A DNA stretch of 64,000 nt, taken from the NCBI RefSeq assembly GCF_003075075.1, contig NZ_QCYM01000008.1, positions 124,001-188,000 of the forward strand, read 5' to 3'. Both the position numbers and the translations under genes were made by a program. This document shows positions 45,835 through 54,167 of this stretch, in pieces; position 1 is the stretch's first letter, and each line of letters begins with the position of its first letter. Under the pieces are notes generated by a model. That model did not search any database and was not told where the DNA came from. It worked only from the letters and a program-made list of their open reading frames with translations. Source of the stretch: Labrenzia sp. 011 (GTDB lineage Bacteria; Pseudomonadota; Alphaproteobacteria; Rhizobiales; Stappiaceae).

Positions 45835-46071
45835 TCAAAAAGCCTTGAAGGTAATGATCGTTTTCGTATCCTGAATACCGTCGATGGGATGTACCTTCTG
45901 ATTGACGAAATGGCCGATATCGCCGCCGTCTTCAATATAAAATTTCACCAGAAGATCGTAATCGCCACTTGTGGAATAGACCTCGGATGCAATCTCGGCG
46001 TCGGCAATCGCATTGGCAACCTGGTAGGTCTTGCCGAGCTGACATTTGATCATCACGAAAAACGGGGTCAT
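45835..46071 (-). CDS. Stand-alone Lrp/AsnC ligand-binding (RAM) domain protein
   Basis: 78 residues consisting only of the alpha/beta RAM domain of Lrp/AsnC regulators (MTPFFVMIKCQLGKTYQVANAIAD, then TSGDYDLLVKFYI and HPIDGIQDTKTIITFKAF) without a DNA-binding domain. Such SraA-like proteins bind amino acids and form rings or mix with full-length regulators. GGAG seven bases before the ATG at 46071 supports this start against a 17-codon longer frame. Role here unknown; the Lrp-type protein at 15005 is one possible partner. Confidence 0.85.
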   Translation of the reverse strand: MTPFFVMIKCQLGKTYQVANAIADAEIASEVYSTSGDYDLLVKFYIEDGGDIGHFVNQKVHPIDGIQDTKTIITFKAF

Positions 46072-46324
46072 GCGGTGCTCCGGACGTTGGGATGCGAGCA
46101 TCTCGCGTTTACGTGAACGCACGCTGGATGCTCCATCAATTCAAGACCGATCGGCACCGGGGCGCTCACGCGATTGCGGTGGCCCGTCCGCCGATCCAGG
46201 CAATTTTCTGCTCAAGGACATCGCCCATCTCGTCTTTGCAGTCAATCGCTTCCGCCGTCAATTGACAGGGGTTCGTGCCTGCAGGGACTTGCAATCCTGC
46301 GCGCGCCTTGTTAGCTGTCAGCTG

Positions 46325-46420
46325 TCTCATGGGGGTGCCCGGCGATCGTGGATCGGGCTGAGAGGCGGCTGGCCAACTCCTTGAACCTGATCCGGATTGT
46401 ACCGGCGGAGGGATTTGAGA
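46325..46420 (+). promoter_or_regulatory. TPP riboswitch (THI element)
   Basis: The conserved core is clear: GGGGTGCCC at 46331-46339, GGGCTGAGAGG at 46356-46366, and CCTTGAACCTGATCCGG with GTACCGGCGGAGGGA near the 3' end. P1 is TCTCA (46325-46329) with TGAGA (46416-46420). Binding of thiamine pyrophosphate should lower expression of the genes behind. The 3' P1 arm ends three bases before an ATG. Confidence 0.95.
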
Positions 46421-46422
46421 TC

Positions 46423-46503
46423 ATGACATTCAGTACTGTTCATCCACTCGATCTTCCACGCGACAGCGGGATCTATGCGGTCCTTTCGGGAGGTGCCTCA
46501 TGA
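46423..46503 (+). CDS. 26-codon ORF between the TPP riboswitch and thiM
   Basis: Begins with the ATG three bases after riboswitch helix P1 (MTFSTVHPLDLPRDSGIYAV is its first 20 residues) and ends at a TGA overlapping the ATG of thiM (ATGA, 46500-46503). Its ribosome binding bases lie inside the riboswitch, so TPP binding would block it directly, and thiM would be coupled through the overlap, besides its own GGGAGGTG site. Peptide function is unknown; it may only be a translation relay. Confidence 0.55.
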   Translation: MTFSTVHPLDLPRDSGIYAVLSGGAS

Positions 46504-47273
46504 GCCTTTCCCTTGCCGCATCCACCGCGCCTCTGGCTGCCGCCAGGGTTCATGACCTGCTTGTGCGGGTGCGGAAGAGCGCGCCGCGTGTCCATGCGAT
46601 CACCAATGCGGTCGCCCAGAACTTCACCGCCAACGTGCTGCTGGCACTGGGCGCCGTGCCCTCGATGACGGTTGCCGAAGACGAAGTCGCGGACTTCGCC
46701 GGTGGCGCGGACGCGCTGCTGGTCAATCTCGGCACCCTGGACGATACCCGCCGCGCGGCGATCCCGCTGGCGATCGAGGCCGCCCGGGCTGCCGGGCGCC
46801 CGGTCAGCATCGATCCGGTTTTCGTCAACCGCTCGCCCGTGCGCTGCGCCTTTGCACGGAGCCTTCTGACAAGCGCTCCGGATCTGCTGCGCCTGAACCC
46901 GCCGGAAATGGACGCGCTGTTTCCGGGCCGGGCCGGGGTGGAGGAACTGATTTCCGCCGGCACGGTCTTCGCCGTGACCGGCGAAGAAGACAAGATCGAA
47001 AGCAAGGGCGAGGATTTCCGGCTGTTGAACGGGCATCCGCTGATGGCACGCGTCACGGCAACCGGATGCGCGGGGGGCGCGGTTCTCGCCGCCTTCACGA
47101 GTGTCGAACCCGACCGGGCCCTGGCAGCCGCCTGCGGCCTGTCGGTTTTCAATATCGCCGGGGAAATCGCCGCCACGCGGTCAGGTGGACCGGGAACCTT
47201 CGTACCCGAACTGCTCGATGCGCTCCACGCGATGGACCTCAACGATATCGAGGCCCGGCTCAAGGCCGCCTGA
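46500..47273 (+). CDS. thiM: Hydroxyethylthiazole kinase
   Basis: 257 residues; phosphorylates 4-methyl-5-(2-hydroxyethyl)thiazole with ATP, a thiamine salvage step. Ribokinase-like fold with VHAITNAVAQNFTANVLLALGAVPSM (about 31-56), LLVNLGTLDD, VSIDPVFVNRSP, LRLNPPEMDAL, the DALVA-like TGEEDKIE and the anion-hole VTATGCAGGAVLAAF (about 185-199) with catalytic Cys/Gly. A GGGAGG site six bases upstream and the overlap with the 26-codon ORF define the ATG. First enzyme gene of the TPP-controlled unit; thiD follows after 35 bases. Confidence 0.95.
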   Translation: MSLSLAASTAPLAAARVHDLLVRVRKSAPRVHAITNAVAQNFTANVLLALGAVPSMTVAEDEVADFAGGADALLVNLGTLDDTRRAAIPLAIEAARAAGRPVSIDPVFVNRSPVRCAFARSLLTSAPDLLRLNPPEMDALFPGRAGVEELISAGTVFAVTGEEDKIESKGEDFRLLNGHPLMARVTATGCAGGAVLAAFTSVEPDRALAAACGLSVFNIAGEIAATRSGGPGTFVPELLDALHAMDLNDIEARLKAA

Positions 47274-47308
47274 CTTCCATTCCGTTTCATCACAGCGAGG
47301 ACACGCCC

Positions 47309-48115
47309 ATGACCGCGATCGCGGTGACAATTGCAGGGTCGGATTCCGGCGGAGGAGCCGGAATCCAGGCCGACCTGAAGACCTTTTCCGCCAACGGCGT
47401 TTACGGCGCCAGCGTGCTGACGGCCCTGACCGCCCAGAACACGCTCGGCGTGAGCGCCATTCACGATGTGCCGCCAGACTTCGTTCGCGCCCAGATGGAC
47501 GCGGTCTATTCGGATCTGAAGGTGAATGCGACCAAGATCGGCATGCTGTCGCGTGTCGATGTCATCGAGGCGGTTGCCGAAGGCCTGTCGGTTCATGACA
47601 CCGGGCCTGTGGTGCTCGATCCGGTGATGGTGGCGGCTTCCGGGGATCCGTTGCTTGCCGACAGTGCGGTCGACGGGCTGATGCGCGTGCTCGTGCCGTG
47701 TGCCGACGTGATCACGCCGAACCTGCATGAGGCCGCCCGGATGCTGGAAACGGACGTCGCGGACGGCGAGGCGGCCATGCGCGCGCAGGCGGAGCGTCTG
47801 CTCGAGCGCGGGGCGCGCTCCGTGCTGCTGAAAGGCGGACACGGCGGGAGCGACGAAAGCGCGGACCTGTTCGTGGACCGGAGCGGAACCGTGCTCTGGC
47901 TGCGGGAAGAGCGCATCGCCACGAGCAACACCCACGGAACCGGCTGTACACTGTCGTCCGCCATCGCAGGCGGGCTGGCCCTGGGCAAGGACCTGGAAGC
48001 CGCGATCCGGGATGCGAAAGACTATATCCATGCCGCCATCGGGGCTGCCGACCGGCTCACCATCGGTTCCGGACACGGGCCGGTTCATCATTTCCATGAC
48101 GTGTGGAGCAAGTGA
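47309..48115 (+). CDS. thiD: Hydroxymethylpyrimidine/phosphomethylpyrimidine kinase
   Basis: 268 residues; phosphorylates HMP twice to HMP-PP for thiamine synthesis and salvage. Motifs: [21 protein letters not shown] (residues 5-25), [49 protein letters not shown] and [15 protein letters not shown] (about 210-224) with the catalytic Cys. GAGG precedes the ATG at 47309. A long open frame upstream belongs to another frame of thiM and is ignored. No thiE follows; instead the TRAP binding protein gene begins one base after the stop. Confidence 0.96.
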   Translation: MTAIAVTIAGSDSGGGAGIQADLKTFSANGVYGASVLTALTAQNTLGVSAIHDVPPDFVRAQMDAVYSDLKVNATKIGMLSRVDVIEAVAEGLSVHDTGPVVLDPVMVAASGDPLLADSAVDGLMRVLVPCADVITPNLHEAARMLETDVADGEAAMRAQAERLLERGARSVLLKGGHGGSDESADLFVDRSGTVLWLREERIATSNTHGTGCTLSSAIAGGLALGKDLEAAIRDAKDYIHAAIGAADRLTIGSGHGPVHHFHDVWSK

Positions 48116-48116
48116 C

Positions 48117-49223
48117 ATGGCCGACAGAATTTCACGGGGAAACAGGCTGATAGACCGGAGGGCGCTGCTCGGGGCATCCGCTGCGGCCGGAACTGCGGCG
48201 CTGAGCGCACCTGCCCTTGCGCAGGGGGACGCCACCATCGAATGGAAGATGGTGACGTCCTGGCCGAAGAACCTGCCGGGTCCCGGAGTGACCGCGCAGC
48301 GGATCGTTGACCGGGTCGGGGAGATGTCCGGCGGCCGGTTTCGCATCCGGCTTTATTCGGCCGGAGAACTGGTGCCGGCGCTCGGCGTTTTCGAAGCGGT
48401 TGCCGCCGGAACGGCCCAGATGGCGCATACCGCCTCATTCTTCTGGCAGGGCAAGATCCCCGCGTCGGTCTATTTCACCGCCATTCCCTTCGGGCTCCTG
48501 CCGCATGAGCATATCACCTGGATCGAGCAGGGCGGCGGCCAGGCACTCTGGGACGAGCTCTATGCGCCTTTCGGACTGAAGCCGGTGATGGCGGGCAATA
48601 CCGGCGTGCAGATGGGCGGATGGTACAAGCGGGAGATCAATAGCCTTGCCGATCTCAAGGGATTGAAAATCCGCATGCCCGGACTGGGGGGAGAGGTGAT
48701 GCACCGGCTCGGCGCCACGCCGGTCAGCCTGCCGCCGGGCGAATTGTTTCAGGCCCTTCAGACCGGTGTTCTGGATGCGACGGAGTTTCTCGGTCCCTGG
48801 TCCGACCGGGCCATGGGCTTTCACAAGGCTGCCAAATCCTATTACACGCCGGGCTTTCACGAACCGAACGGCACCGGAGAGGCGATCTTCAACCAGGTGG
48901 CCCTTGCCGGTCTGCCCGAGGATCTGCGGGCAATCGTTCTGGAGGCCTGCCGGGCGGAAAACGGGCGTGCCCTCGCTGAAAGCGACTGGCAGAACGCCGG
49001 CAGCCTGAGGCTGCTTCAGGAGGAAGACGGTGTCACGGTCAGGCCCTATCCGGAAGATGTCCTGGTCGCCCTGAGAGAAACAGCCTCCGTGGTTCTGGCC
49101 GAATTTGCGGAAAAGGATCCGCTCAGCTCGCGTATTCAGGACAGTTATTCTGCTGCGCTGGACCGTCTTGCGCCGTGGAGCGATGTGGCCATGCGCCGCT
49201 TCATGGCCGCTCGCGACAGTTAG
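48117..49223 (+). CDS. TRAP transporter solute-binding protein (DctP family), orphan
   Basis: 368 residues. An N-terminal signal with twin arginine (LIDRRALLGASAAAGTAALSAPALA) suggests Tat export. The DctP fold shows WKMVTSWPKNLPGPG, GRFRIRLYSAGELVPALGVFEAVAAGTAQM, the substrate-binding Arg in LKGLKIRMPGLGGEV, and LGPWSDRAMGFHKAAK. It starts one base after thiD stops, so it is transcribed with the thiamine genes and under the riboswitch. No DctQ/DctM membrane genes follow, so it must use a transporter encoded elsewhere. Family members of this type bind 2-oxo acids or other organic acids; a thiazole or pyrimidine ligand is only a guess. Confidence 0.87.
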   Translation: MADRISRGNRLIDRRALLGASAAAGTAALSAPALAQGDATIEWKMVTSWPKNLPGPGVTAQRIVDRVGEMSGGRFRIRLYSAGELVPALGVFEAVAAGTAQMAHTASFFWQGKIPASVYFTAIPFGLLPHEHITWIEQGGGQALWDELYAPFGLKPVMAGNTGVQMGGWYKREINSLADLKGLKIRMPGLGGEVMHRLGATPVSLPPGELFQALQTGVLDATEFLGPWSDRAMGFHKAAKSYYTPGFHEPNGTGEAIFNQVALAGLPEDLRAIVLEACRAENGRALAESDWQNAGSLRLLQEEDGVTVRPYPEDVLVALRETASVVLAEFAEKDPLSSRIQDSYSAALDRLAPWSDVAMRRFMAARDS

Positions 49224-49738
49224 GTGTGGTGTCCGGACCGGCCTGTCTGCGCGCGGCGGGCAGGCCAGTGCAGGCTTGCCCTTCCTGCGTGGCGGTAGGC
49301 ATGAAAGCCGTCCCTGGTGCAGGGGAATGATTCTCCGGCAGTCTTTCGCAAACAGGTGCTCGGTAAAAATTCCAATACTGCGTCAAGAGTTTGCGGAGCG
49401 TCCCTGACATGTTCCCTTAGGAGATGTGTGATAAAGCTGCAACGCCCTCAGGTTTTGTTACGTTAACGGAAGCTTGAGGTGGAATTGCATATTTTTTGTG
49501 CATTTGAGCGAGAATGTATCGGCCGTGTGAAAAAGAGCCAATTAACGGGAGCTAATTTCTGCTTTTCGGATGATGGCAAGACGCCGCAACCGAAAAAATA
49601 AAGAATATATTGCGATGCGGCATGGAGTTGGCCCAAGCAGCTGCCTTCTTTAATTCTGTTGAACAGACGCAATTATTCGAAAATTCTCTCATCAGACGTC
49701 TAGATTCATACGAAGGCTAGGGGATGGGAGGAAACCAT
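49224..49738. other. 515-base AT-rich gap before the FadL-like gene
   Basis: From about 49440 to 49720 the base composition drops far below the GC-rich surroundings, with runs such as ATATTTTTTGTG and AAAGAATATATT. It should contain the promoter of the outer-membrane protein and perhaps binding sites for nucleoid proteins. No gene, tRNA or known RNA could be recognised. AGACGTCT at about 49694 is a small palindrome. Confidence 0.5.
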
Positions 49739-51070
49739 ATGTCCAACGCTAACAAAAAAACGGTTCTATTTACGTCCACTGCATTGGCTCTCTTCATGGT
49801 TGCGGGGGTGGCACACGCAGGCGGCTTCGCGCTGCGCGAACAGAGTGCCTATTATCAGGGGATGTCGTTTGCCGGAAATGCGACGACCGGAGACACGATC
49901 TCCTCGATGTTCTGGAACCCGGCGACGCTGGTCGGCGCCGGTCAGGGGCTGACGGTGGAGTCCCACAGTTCCTTCATCGCGCCCGTATCGGATATCGATG
50001 GAACGTTCACGCCCGGCGCGCTGACCCAGTTGAACGGCGCGACGACCAGCACGGCCTCCAGCGGGGACGTTGCGTCCGACGCCTGGATTCCTTCAAGCTA
50101 TGCCGCCTACCGGTTCAACGATCAGATCGTTTTCGGTCTCGGGATCAATGCGCCCTTCGGCCTCAGCACGAAACCCGAGCAGGACTGGGCCGGGCAGTAT
50201 TATTCCCGCTCATCGGAGGTGTTTACCGTCAACGTGAACCCGGCGGTCGCCTATCAGGTGAATGACATGTTCGCGGTGGGGCTCGGCGCGCAACTGCAAT
50301 ACATGCAGGTTCGGCTGAAGTCCGCGTATCCGTTCTCGACCACTGCGGCGACGACCGAATTCAAGGGCGAGGGCTATGGCTTCGGTGTCACCGCCGGTCT
50401 GACCTTCACCCCGTGGGAGGGCACCGAATTCGGACTCGGGTTCCGCTCTGCGGTCGCGAACAATCTTGACGGTTCCTACATCAATCCGGGCGGGCGCTTC
50501 TTCGTGGCCGGTGTCGGTCTGGTGAACTTTGGCGGCAACAGCGCCGGGATTGACGCGACCGTGGTGACGCCCGAATCCGTTACCCTGTCGGCCAGCCATC
50601 GCGTCAACGACAAGATCCGCCTTGCGGGAACGGTCGAGTGGACCAACTGGAGCCGGCTGAAGACCGTGCATCCTTCCGCGTCGGGCGCATCCACGACCAA
50701 CCCGACGGGACTGCCGGCCCTGGAGTTCAACTATGACGACGGCTGGTTCTTCTCCGTCGGCGGGGAATACGCCTGGAACGATCAGCTGACGCTGCGCGCC
50801 GGTGTCGGCTACGAGCTGTCGCCGATCGACGAGAATATCCGCTCGACGCGCCTGCCGGATAACGACCGCCTGTGGCTGTCGACGGGGCTTTCCTGGGCTC
50901 CGACAAAGCATCTGGCCTTCGATCTGGGCTATTCGCATCTCATTCCGGCGAATACGAAGATCGATATTTCGGGAAACCATCAGGATTACAACAGCAACAT
51001 CGGCACCTATACCGGTGATGTCGACAGCCAGGTGAACATCATCTCCGCCTCGCTGCGCTACCAGTTCTGA
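49739..51070 (+). CDS. FadL/OMPP1/TodX family outer-membrane protein
   Basis: 443 residues. A signal peptide (1-27, cleaved after HA) is followed by the FadL hallmark GGFALREQSAYYQGMSFAG, NPATL plug motif in FWNPATL, and a 14-strand barrel pattern ending in Phe (SASLRYQF), the sorting signal of outer-membrane barrels. FadL-type channels import long-chain fatty acids or aromatic hydrocarbons; fadD at 34327 would use such a product, though it is not linked. GGGAGGAAACCAT upstream fixes the ATG at 49739. Single gene with an AT-rich upstream region. Confidence 0.93.
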   Translation: MSNANKKTVLFTSTALALFMVAGVAHAGGFALREQSAYYQGMSFAGNATTGDTISSMFWNPATLVGAGQGLTVESHSSFIAPVSDIDGTFTPGALTQLNGATTSTASSGDVASDAWIPSSYAAYRFNDQIVFGLGINAPFGLSTKPEQDWAGQYYSRSSEVFTVNVNPAVAYQVNDMFAVGLGAQLQYMQVRLKSAYPFSTTAATTEFKGEGYGFGVTAGLTFTPWEGTEFGLGFRSAVANNLDGSYINPGGRFFVAGVGLVNFGGNSAGIDATVVTPESVTLSASHRVNDKIRLAGTVEWTNWSRLKTVHPSASGASTTNPTGLPALEFNYDDGWFFSVGGEYAWNDQLTLRAGVGYELSPIDENIRSTRLPDNDRLWLSTGLSWAPTKHLAFDLGYSHLIPANTKIDISGNHQDYNSNIGTYTGDVDSQVNIISASLRYQF

Positions 51071-51142
51071 TCGAGGCTCCTTCCGTTGGCTGACCGGGGC
51101 CGGGACAGGTGTTCCAGCTCCGGCAGGCGGCGGGCCGGCCGG

Positions 51143-51922
51143 TCAGAAGGCGGCGCGAAACAGGCCGCCGTCCATGAGAATGTTCTGGCCGGTGATATAC
51201 CCGGCATGCCGGGAGCAGAGAAAGGCGCAGGTCTGGCCGAATTCGGCGGCGTTACCGAAGCGACGGGCCGGGATTTCCGCGGCCTGTTCCGCACGGATGT
51301 CTTCCAGAGCCCTGCCTGTCTGGCGGGCCGCATGGTCAAAGCCCCCCTTGAGCCGATCGGTGTCCATCTTGCCGGGAAGCAGATTGTTGATCGTGATGCC
51401 GTGGGGGGCAAGCTGACGGCAGACGCCGGCGAGAAACGCCGTGAGACCGGCGCGCGCGCCGCTGGACAGGTCCAGTCCTTCAATGGGCATCTTCACCGAG
51501 AGTGAGGTGATGTTGACGATCCTTCCGAAGCCGCGTTCCTTCATGCCCGGGGCGACAGCCTGGATCAGTTCGACCGGTGTGATGAAGTTCTGGACGGCCC
51601 CGTCCAGCATCGCGGCCCGATCGAGTTCGGTGTAGTCGCGGCGGGGAGGGCCGCCGTTGTTGTTGACGAGGATGTCTGGATGGGGACAGGCGGCCAGCAG
51701 GGCTTCCTGGCCTGCCGGGGTGGATACATCCGCTGCCACGCATGTCACGCTGACGCCGAAGGCCGCTTCAATGGCGGACCGGGTTTCCGCCAGGACGGTT
51801 TCGTTGCGTCCGTTCAGGACAATGTCGCAACCCGCTTCGGCCAGAGCTTCCGCACACCCCCTGCCGAGCCCGCGGCTGGACGCGCAGATGATCGCTTTCC
51901 TGCCTTCAAGACCGAGATCCAT
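51143..51922 (-). CDS. SDR family oxidoreductase with non-canonical active site
   Basis: 259 residues, Rossmann fold with ASSRGLGRGCAEAL cofactor loop (about 14-27) and VNNNGGPPR in place of NNAG. The usual SxxxxxYxxxK is altered: after VNITSLSVKMPIEGLD comes LSSGARAGLTAFL, so the position of Tyr is Ser and that of Lys is Arg. Related proteins carry a similar SxxxR stretch and are annotated as 3-oxoacyl-ACP reductase-like. Whether it is a reductase is therefore uncertain. It ends in FILMDGGL-like NILMDGGLFRAAF. No operon partner. Confidence 0.82.
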   Translation of the reverse strand: MDLGLEGRKAIICASSRGLGRGCAEALAEAGCDIVLNGRNETVLAETRSAIEAAFGVSVTCVAADVSTPAGQEALLAACPHPDILVNNNGGPPRRDYTELDRAAMLDGAVQNFITPVELIQAVAPGMKERGFGRIVNITSLSVKMPIEGLDLSSGARAGLTAFLAGVCRQLAPHGITINNLLPGKMDTDRLKGGFDHAARQTGRALEDIRAEQAAEIPARRFGNAAEFGQTCAFLCSRHAGYITGQNILMDGGLFRAAF

Positions 51923-52181
51923 GAAATGTCTCCTTCATTTTCAGGTACGGCGGTTTGTGGCCGGTGCGTGCCGGGCTGTCAATCGCCGCACTTTGGCATG
52001 ACAGGCGCAGGACAAGAAATTCAACCGGACATCAGGAATAGAGAAGCTGCTTTCCGTAGCGTCTTCTGACGTTAGTCATCGGGGTGAAAAACAACCGTTG
52101 TCCGGGAGCGGCGGGGAGTTGTCATAATATTGATACCTGAATCGCGTCTAAAGCGCCCCAATGGGAAATTGGAGAAGTGCT

Positions 52182-52985
52182 ATGTCTACCGGGGAGACAT
52201 CGCGGCATTACCGGGCTTTGTTCATTTCTGACGTTCATCTTGGCACGCGTGGCTGCCAGGCGGATATGCTGCTGGATTTTCTGAAGGATAACGACGCGGA
52301 GACCGTCTATCTGGTCGGTGACATCGCCGACGGCTGGCGGCTGCGACGGTCCTGGTACTGGCCGCAGCTGCACAATGACGTCGTTCAGAAGATCCTCCGC
52401 AAAGGCCGCAAGGGGGCCCGGATTGTCTATATCCCGGGCAATCATGACGAGTTCCTGCGCAACTTCCTCGGGACCCATTTCGGCGGGGTCGAGGTGACGG
52501 ACAGCATCATTCATGAATCGGCCAGCGGCAAACGCTACCTGGTGATCCACGGCGACCAGTTCGACGTCGTTATCCGCCATGCCAAATGGCTGGCGTTTTT
52601 CGGCGACAAGGCCTATGTGACGGCGCTCGGGGTCAATACCTGGCTCAATGTGGTGCGCCGGCGCCTCGGCCTGACCTACTGGTCCCTGTCGGCCTGGGCA
52701 AAGCTGAAGGTCAAGAATGCGGTCAGCTTCATCGGCCGGTTCGAGGAGGCGCTGTCGGACGAGGCGCGCCGCCAGGGTGTTGACGGGGTGATCTGCGGTC
52801 ACATTCACCATGCCGCCAGCCGCGACATGAACGGCATTCACTACATAAACACCGGTGATTGGGTGGAAAGCTGCACTGCCGTGGCAGAACACCACGATGG
52901 AACGTTTGAGGTGATCCGATGGGGGGAACAGACCGAGACTGGAGCCGTGCCGGCGAAGTCCAAGGAAACAGCAGTCGCCGCATGA
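52182..52985 (+). CDS. Metallophosphoesterase, UDP-2,3-diacylglucosamine diphosphatase-like
   Basis: 267 residues. All five metallophosphatase motifs are present: FISDVHLGTRG, YLVGDIADGW, IPGNHDEF, LVIHGDQFD and CGHIHHAA, giving a two-metal site like LpxH. Many alphaproteobacteria use LpxI for the lipid A step, so this paralogue may act on another diphosphate-linked lipid. GGAGAAG precedes the ATG at 52182. Its stop overlaps the start of the GT4 gene by 4 bases (ATGA), so the two are translated together and probably work in one envelope glycolipid pathway. Confidence 0.83.
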   Translation: MSTGETSRHYRALFISDVHLGTRGCQADMLLDFLKDNDAETVYLVGDIADGWRLRRSWYWPQLHNDVVQKILRKGRKGARIVYIPGNHDEFLRNFLGTHFGGVEVTDSIIHESASGKRYLVIHGDQFDVVIRHAKWLAFFGDKAYVTALGVNTWLNVVRRRLGLTYWSLSAWAKLKVKNAVSFIGRFEEALSDEARRQGVDGVICGHIHHAASRDMNGIHYINTGDWVESCTAVAEHHDGTFEVIRWGEQTETGAVPAKSKETAVAA

Positions 52986-54031
52986 GTTCCATTCTGATCG
53001 TGACGGATGCCTGGCATCCGCAGATTAACGGTGTTGTTCGGTCTCTGGAGCGAACGGCGGAAGAACTTGAAGCAATCGGCATTCGGGTGGAGGTCCTATC
53101 GCCTCAGGCGTTCAGGACCCTTCCGTGCCCCACCTATCCGGAAATCCGCCTGTCCCTGACCCATCGCGGCATCGTCGGCCGGAAAATCGAGGCCTTCGGG
53201 TGCGAGCATCTGCATATTGCCACGGAAGGCCCGCTGGGAATTCTGGCCGCCAGTGTGGCGCGCAGGACCGGACGGGCGTTCACGACCAGCTATCACACGC
53301 GGTTCCCCGAATATGTCTCCGCGCGGCTGCCGATCCCGCTTTCCTGGTCCTATGGCTGGCTGCGCAGGTTCCACAATTCCGGTTCGGGCTGCATGGTGGC
53401 CACGCGCTCGCTGGAACAGGACCTGCGCGACCGGGGCTTCCTCAACCTGATGCGCTGGTCGCGCGGCGTGGACGAAGAGCTTTTCAAACCCCATGAGGGC
53501 TCGGTGCTGCCGCCGGATCTGCCGCGGCCGGTGTTCATGTATGTCGGCCGCGTGGCGATCGAGAAGAACATCAAGGCGTTTCTGGACCTGAAGCTCAACG
53601 GCTCGAAAGTGGTTGTCGGCGGCGGACCGCAACTGGAGACGTTGCGGCGCGACTATCCGGACACGCATTTCACCGGTCCGAAGGTCGGCGAGGATCTGGC
53701 CCGCCACTATTCCGACGCGGATGTCTTCATGTTTCCCTCACTGACGGACACCTTCGGGAACGTCATCCTGGAGGCGCTTGCCTGCGGCGTGCCCGTCGCC
53801 GCCTATCCGGTGATGGGGCCGCTGGACATCATCGGCAATACCGGCGCCGGGGTGCTGTCGGAAAATCTTCAGGAAGCGGCGGAGGCGGCCCTGGACATTC
53901 CGCGCGACCACTGCCGGAAGATTGCCATGAACTATACCTGGGCCGCCAGCGCGCGGCAGTTCCTCGACAATTGCATCCAGGCCCGGGACATCCACAACAG
54001 CACGCTTGCGCAGGCCGGGGCGGCGGAATAG
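52982..54031 (+). CDS. GT4 family glycosyltransferase
   Basis: 349 residues, GT-B fold. ILIVTDAWHPQINGVVRSLE (residues 4-23) is the typical N-terminal donor/acceptor loop of PimB/Sqd2-like enzymes, FMYVGRVAIEKNIKAFL (about 182-198) the linker strand, and FPSLTDTFGNVILEALACGVPVAAYPVMGP (about 250-279) the nucleotide-sugar EX7E motif. Relatives add mannose, glucose or sulfoquinovose to lipids such as diacylglycerol. It overlaps the upstream phosphoesterase gene by 4 bases. Lipid acceptor is inferred from that neighbour. Confidence 0.87.
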   Translation: MSSILIVTDAWHPQINGVVRSLERTAEELEAIGIRVEVLSPQAFRTLPCPTYPEIRLSLTHRGIVGRKIEAFGCEHLHIATEGPLGILAASVARRTGRAFTTSYHTRFPEYVSARLPIPLSWSYGWLRRFHNSGSGCMVATRSLEQDLRDRGFLNLMRWSRGVDEELFKPHEGSVLPPDLPRPVFMYVGRVAIEKNIKAFLDLKLNGSKVVVGGGPQLETLRRDYPDTHFTGPKVGEDLARHYSDADVFMFPSLTDTFGNVILEALACGVPVAAYPVMGPLDIIGNTGAGVLSENLQEAAEAALDIPRDHCRKIAMNYTWAASARQFLDNCIQARDIHNSTLAQAGAAE

Positions 54032-54167
54032 TCCGGTCCGGCTTCCGCCGGCAGAGCAGACGAGGCGTTCCCGGGACGTGCTCGACGGATCTTGTCCCGG
54101 GGTATTGATGTCCCCTTGAAACCTCACTACTCATCTGTCTTCAGAATTTTCATGAGGACGGGTTTCC

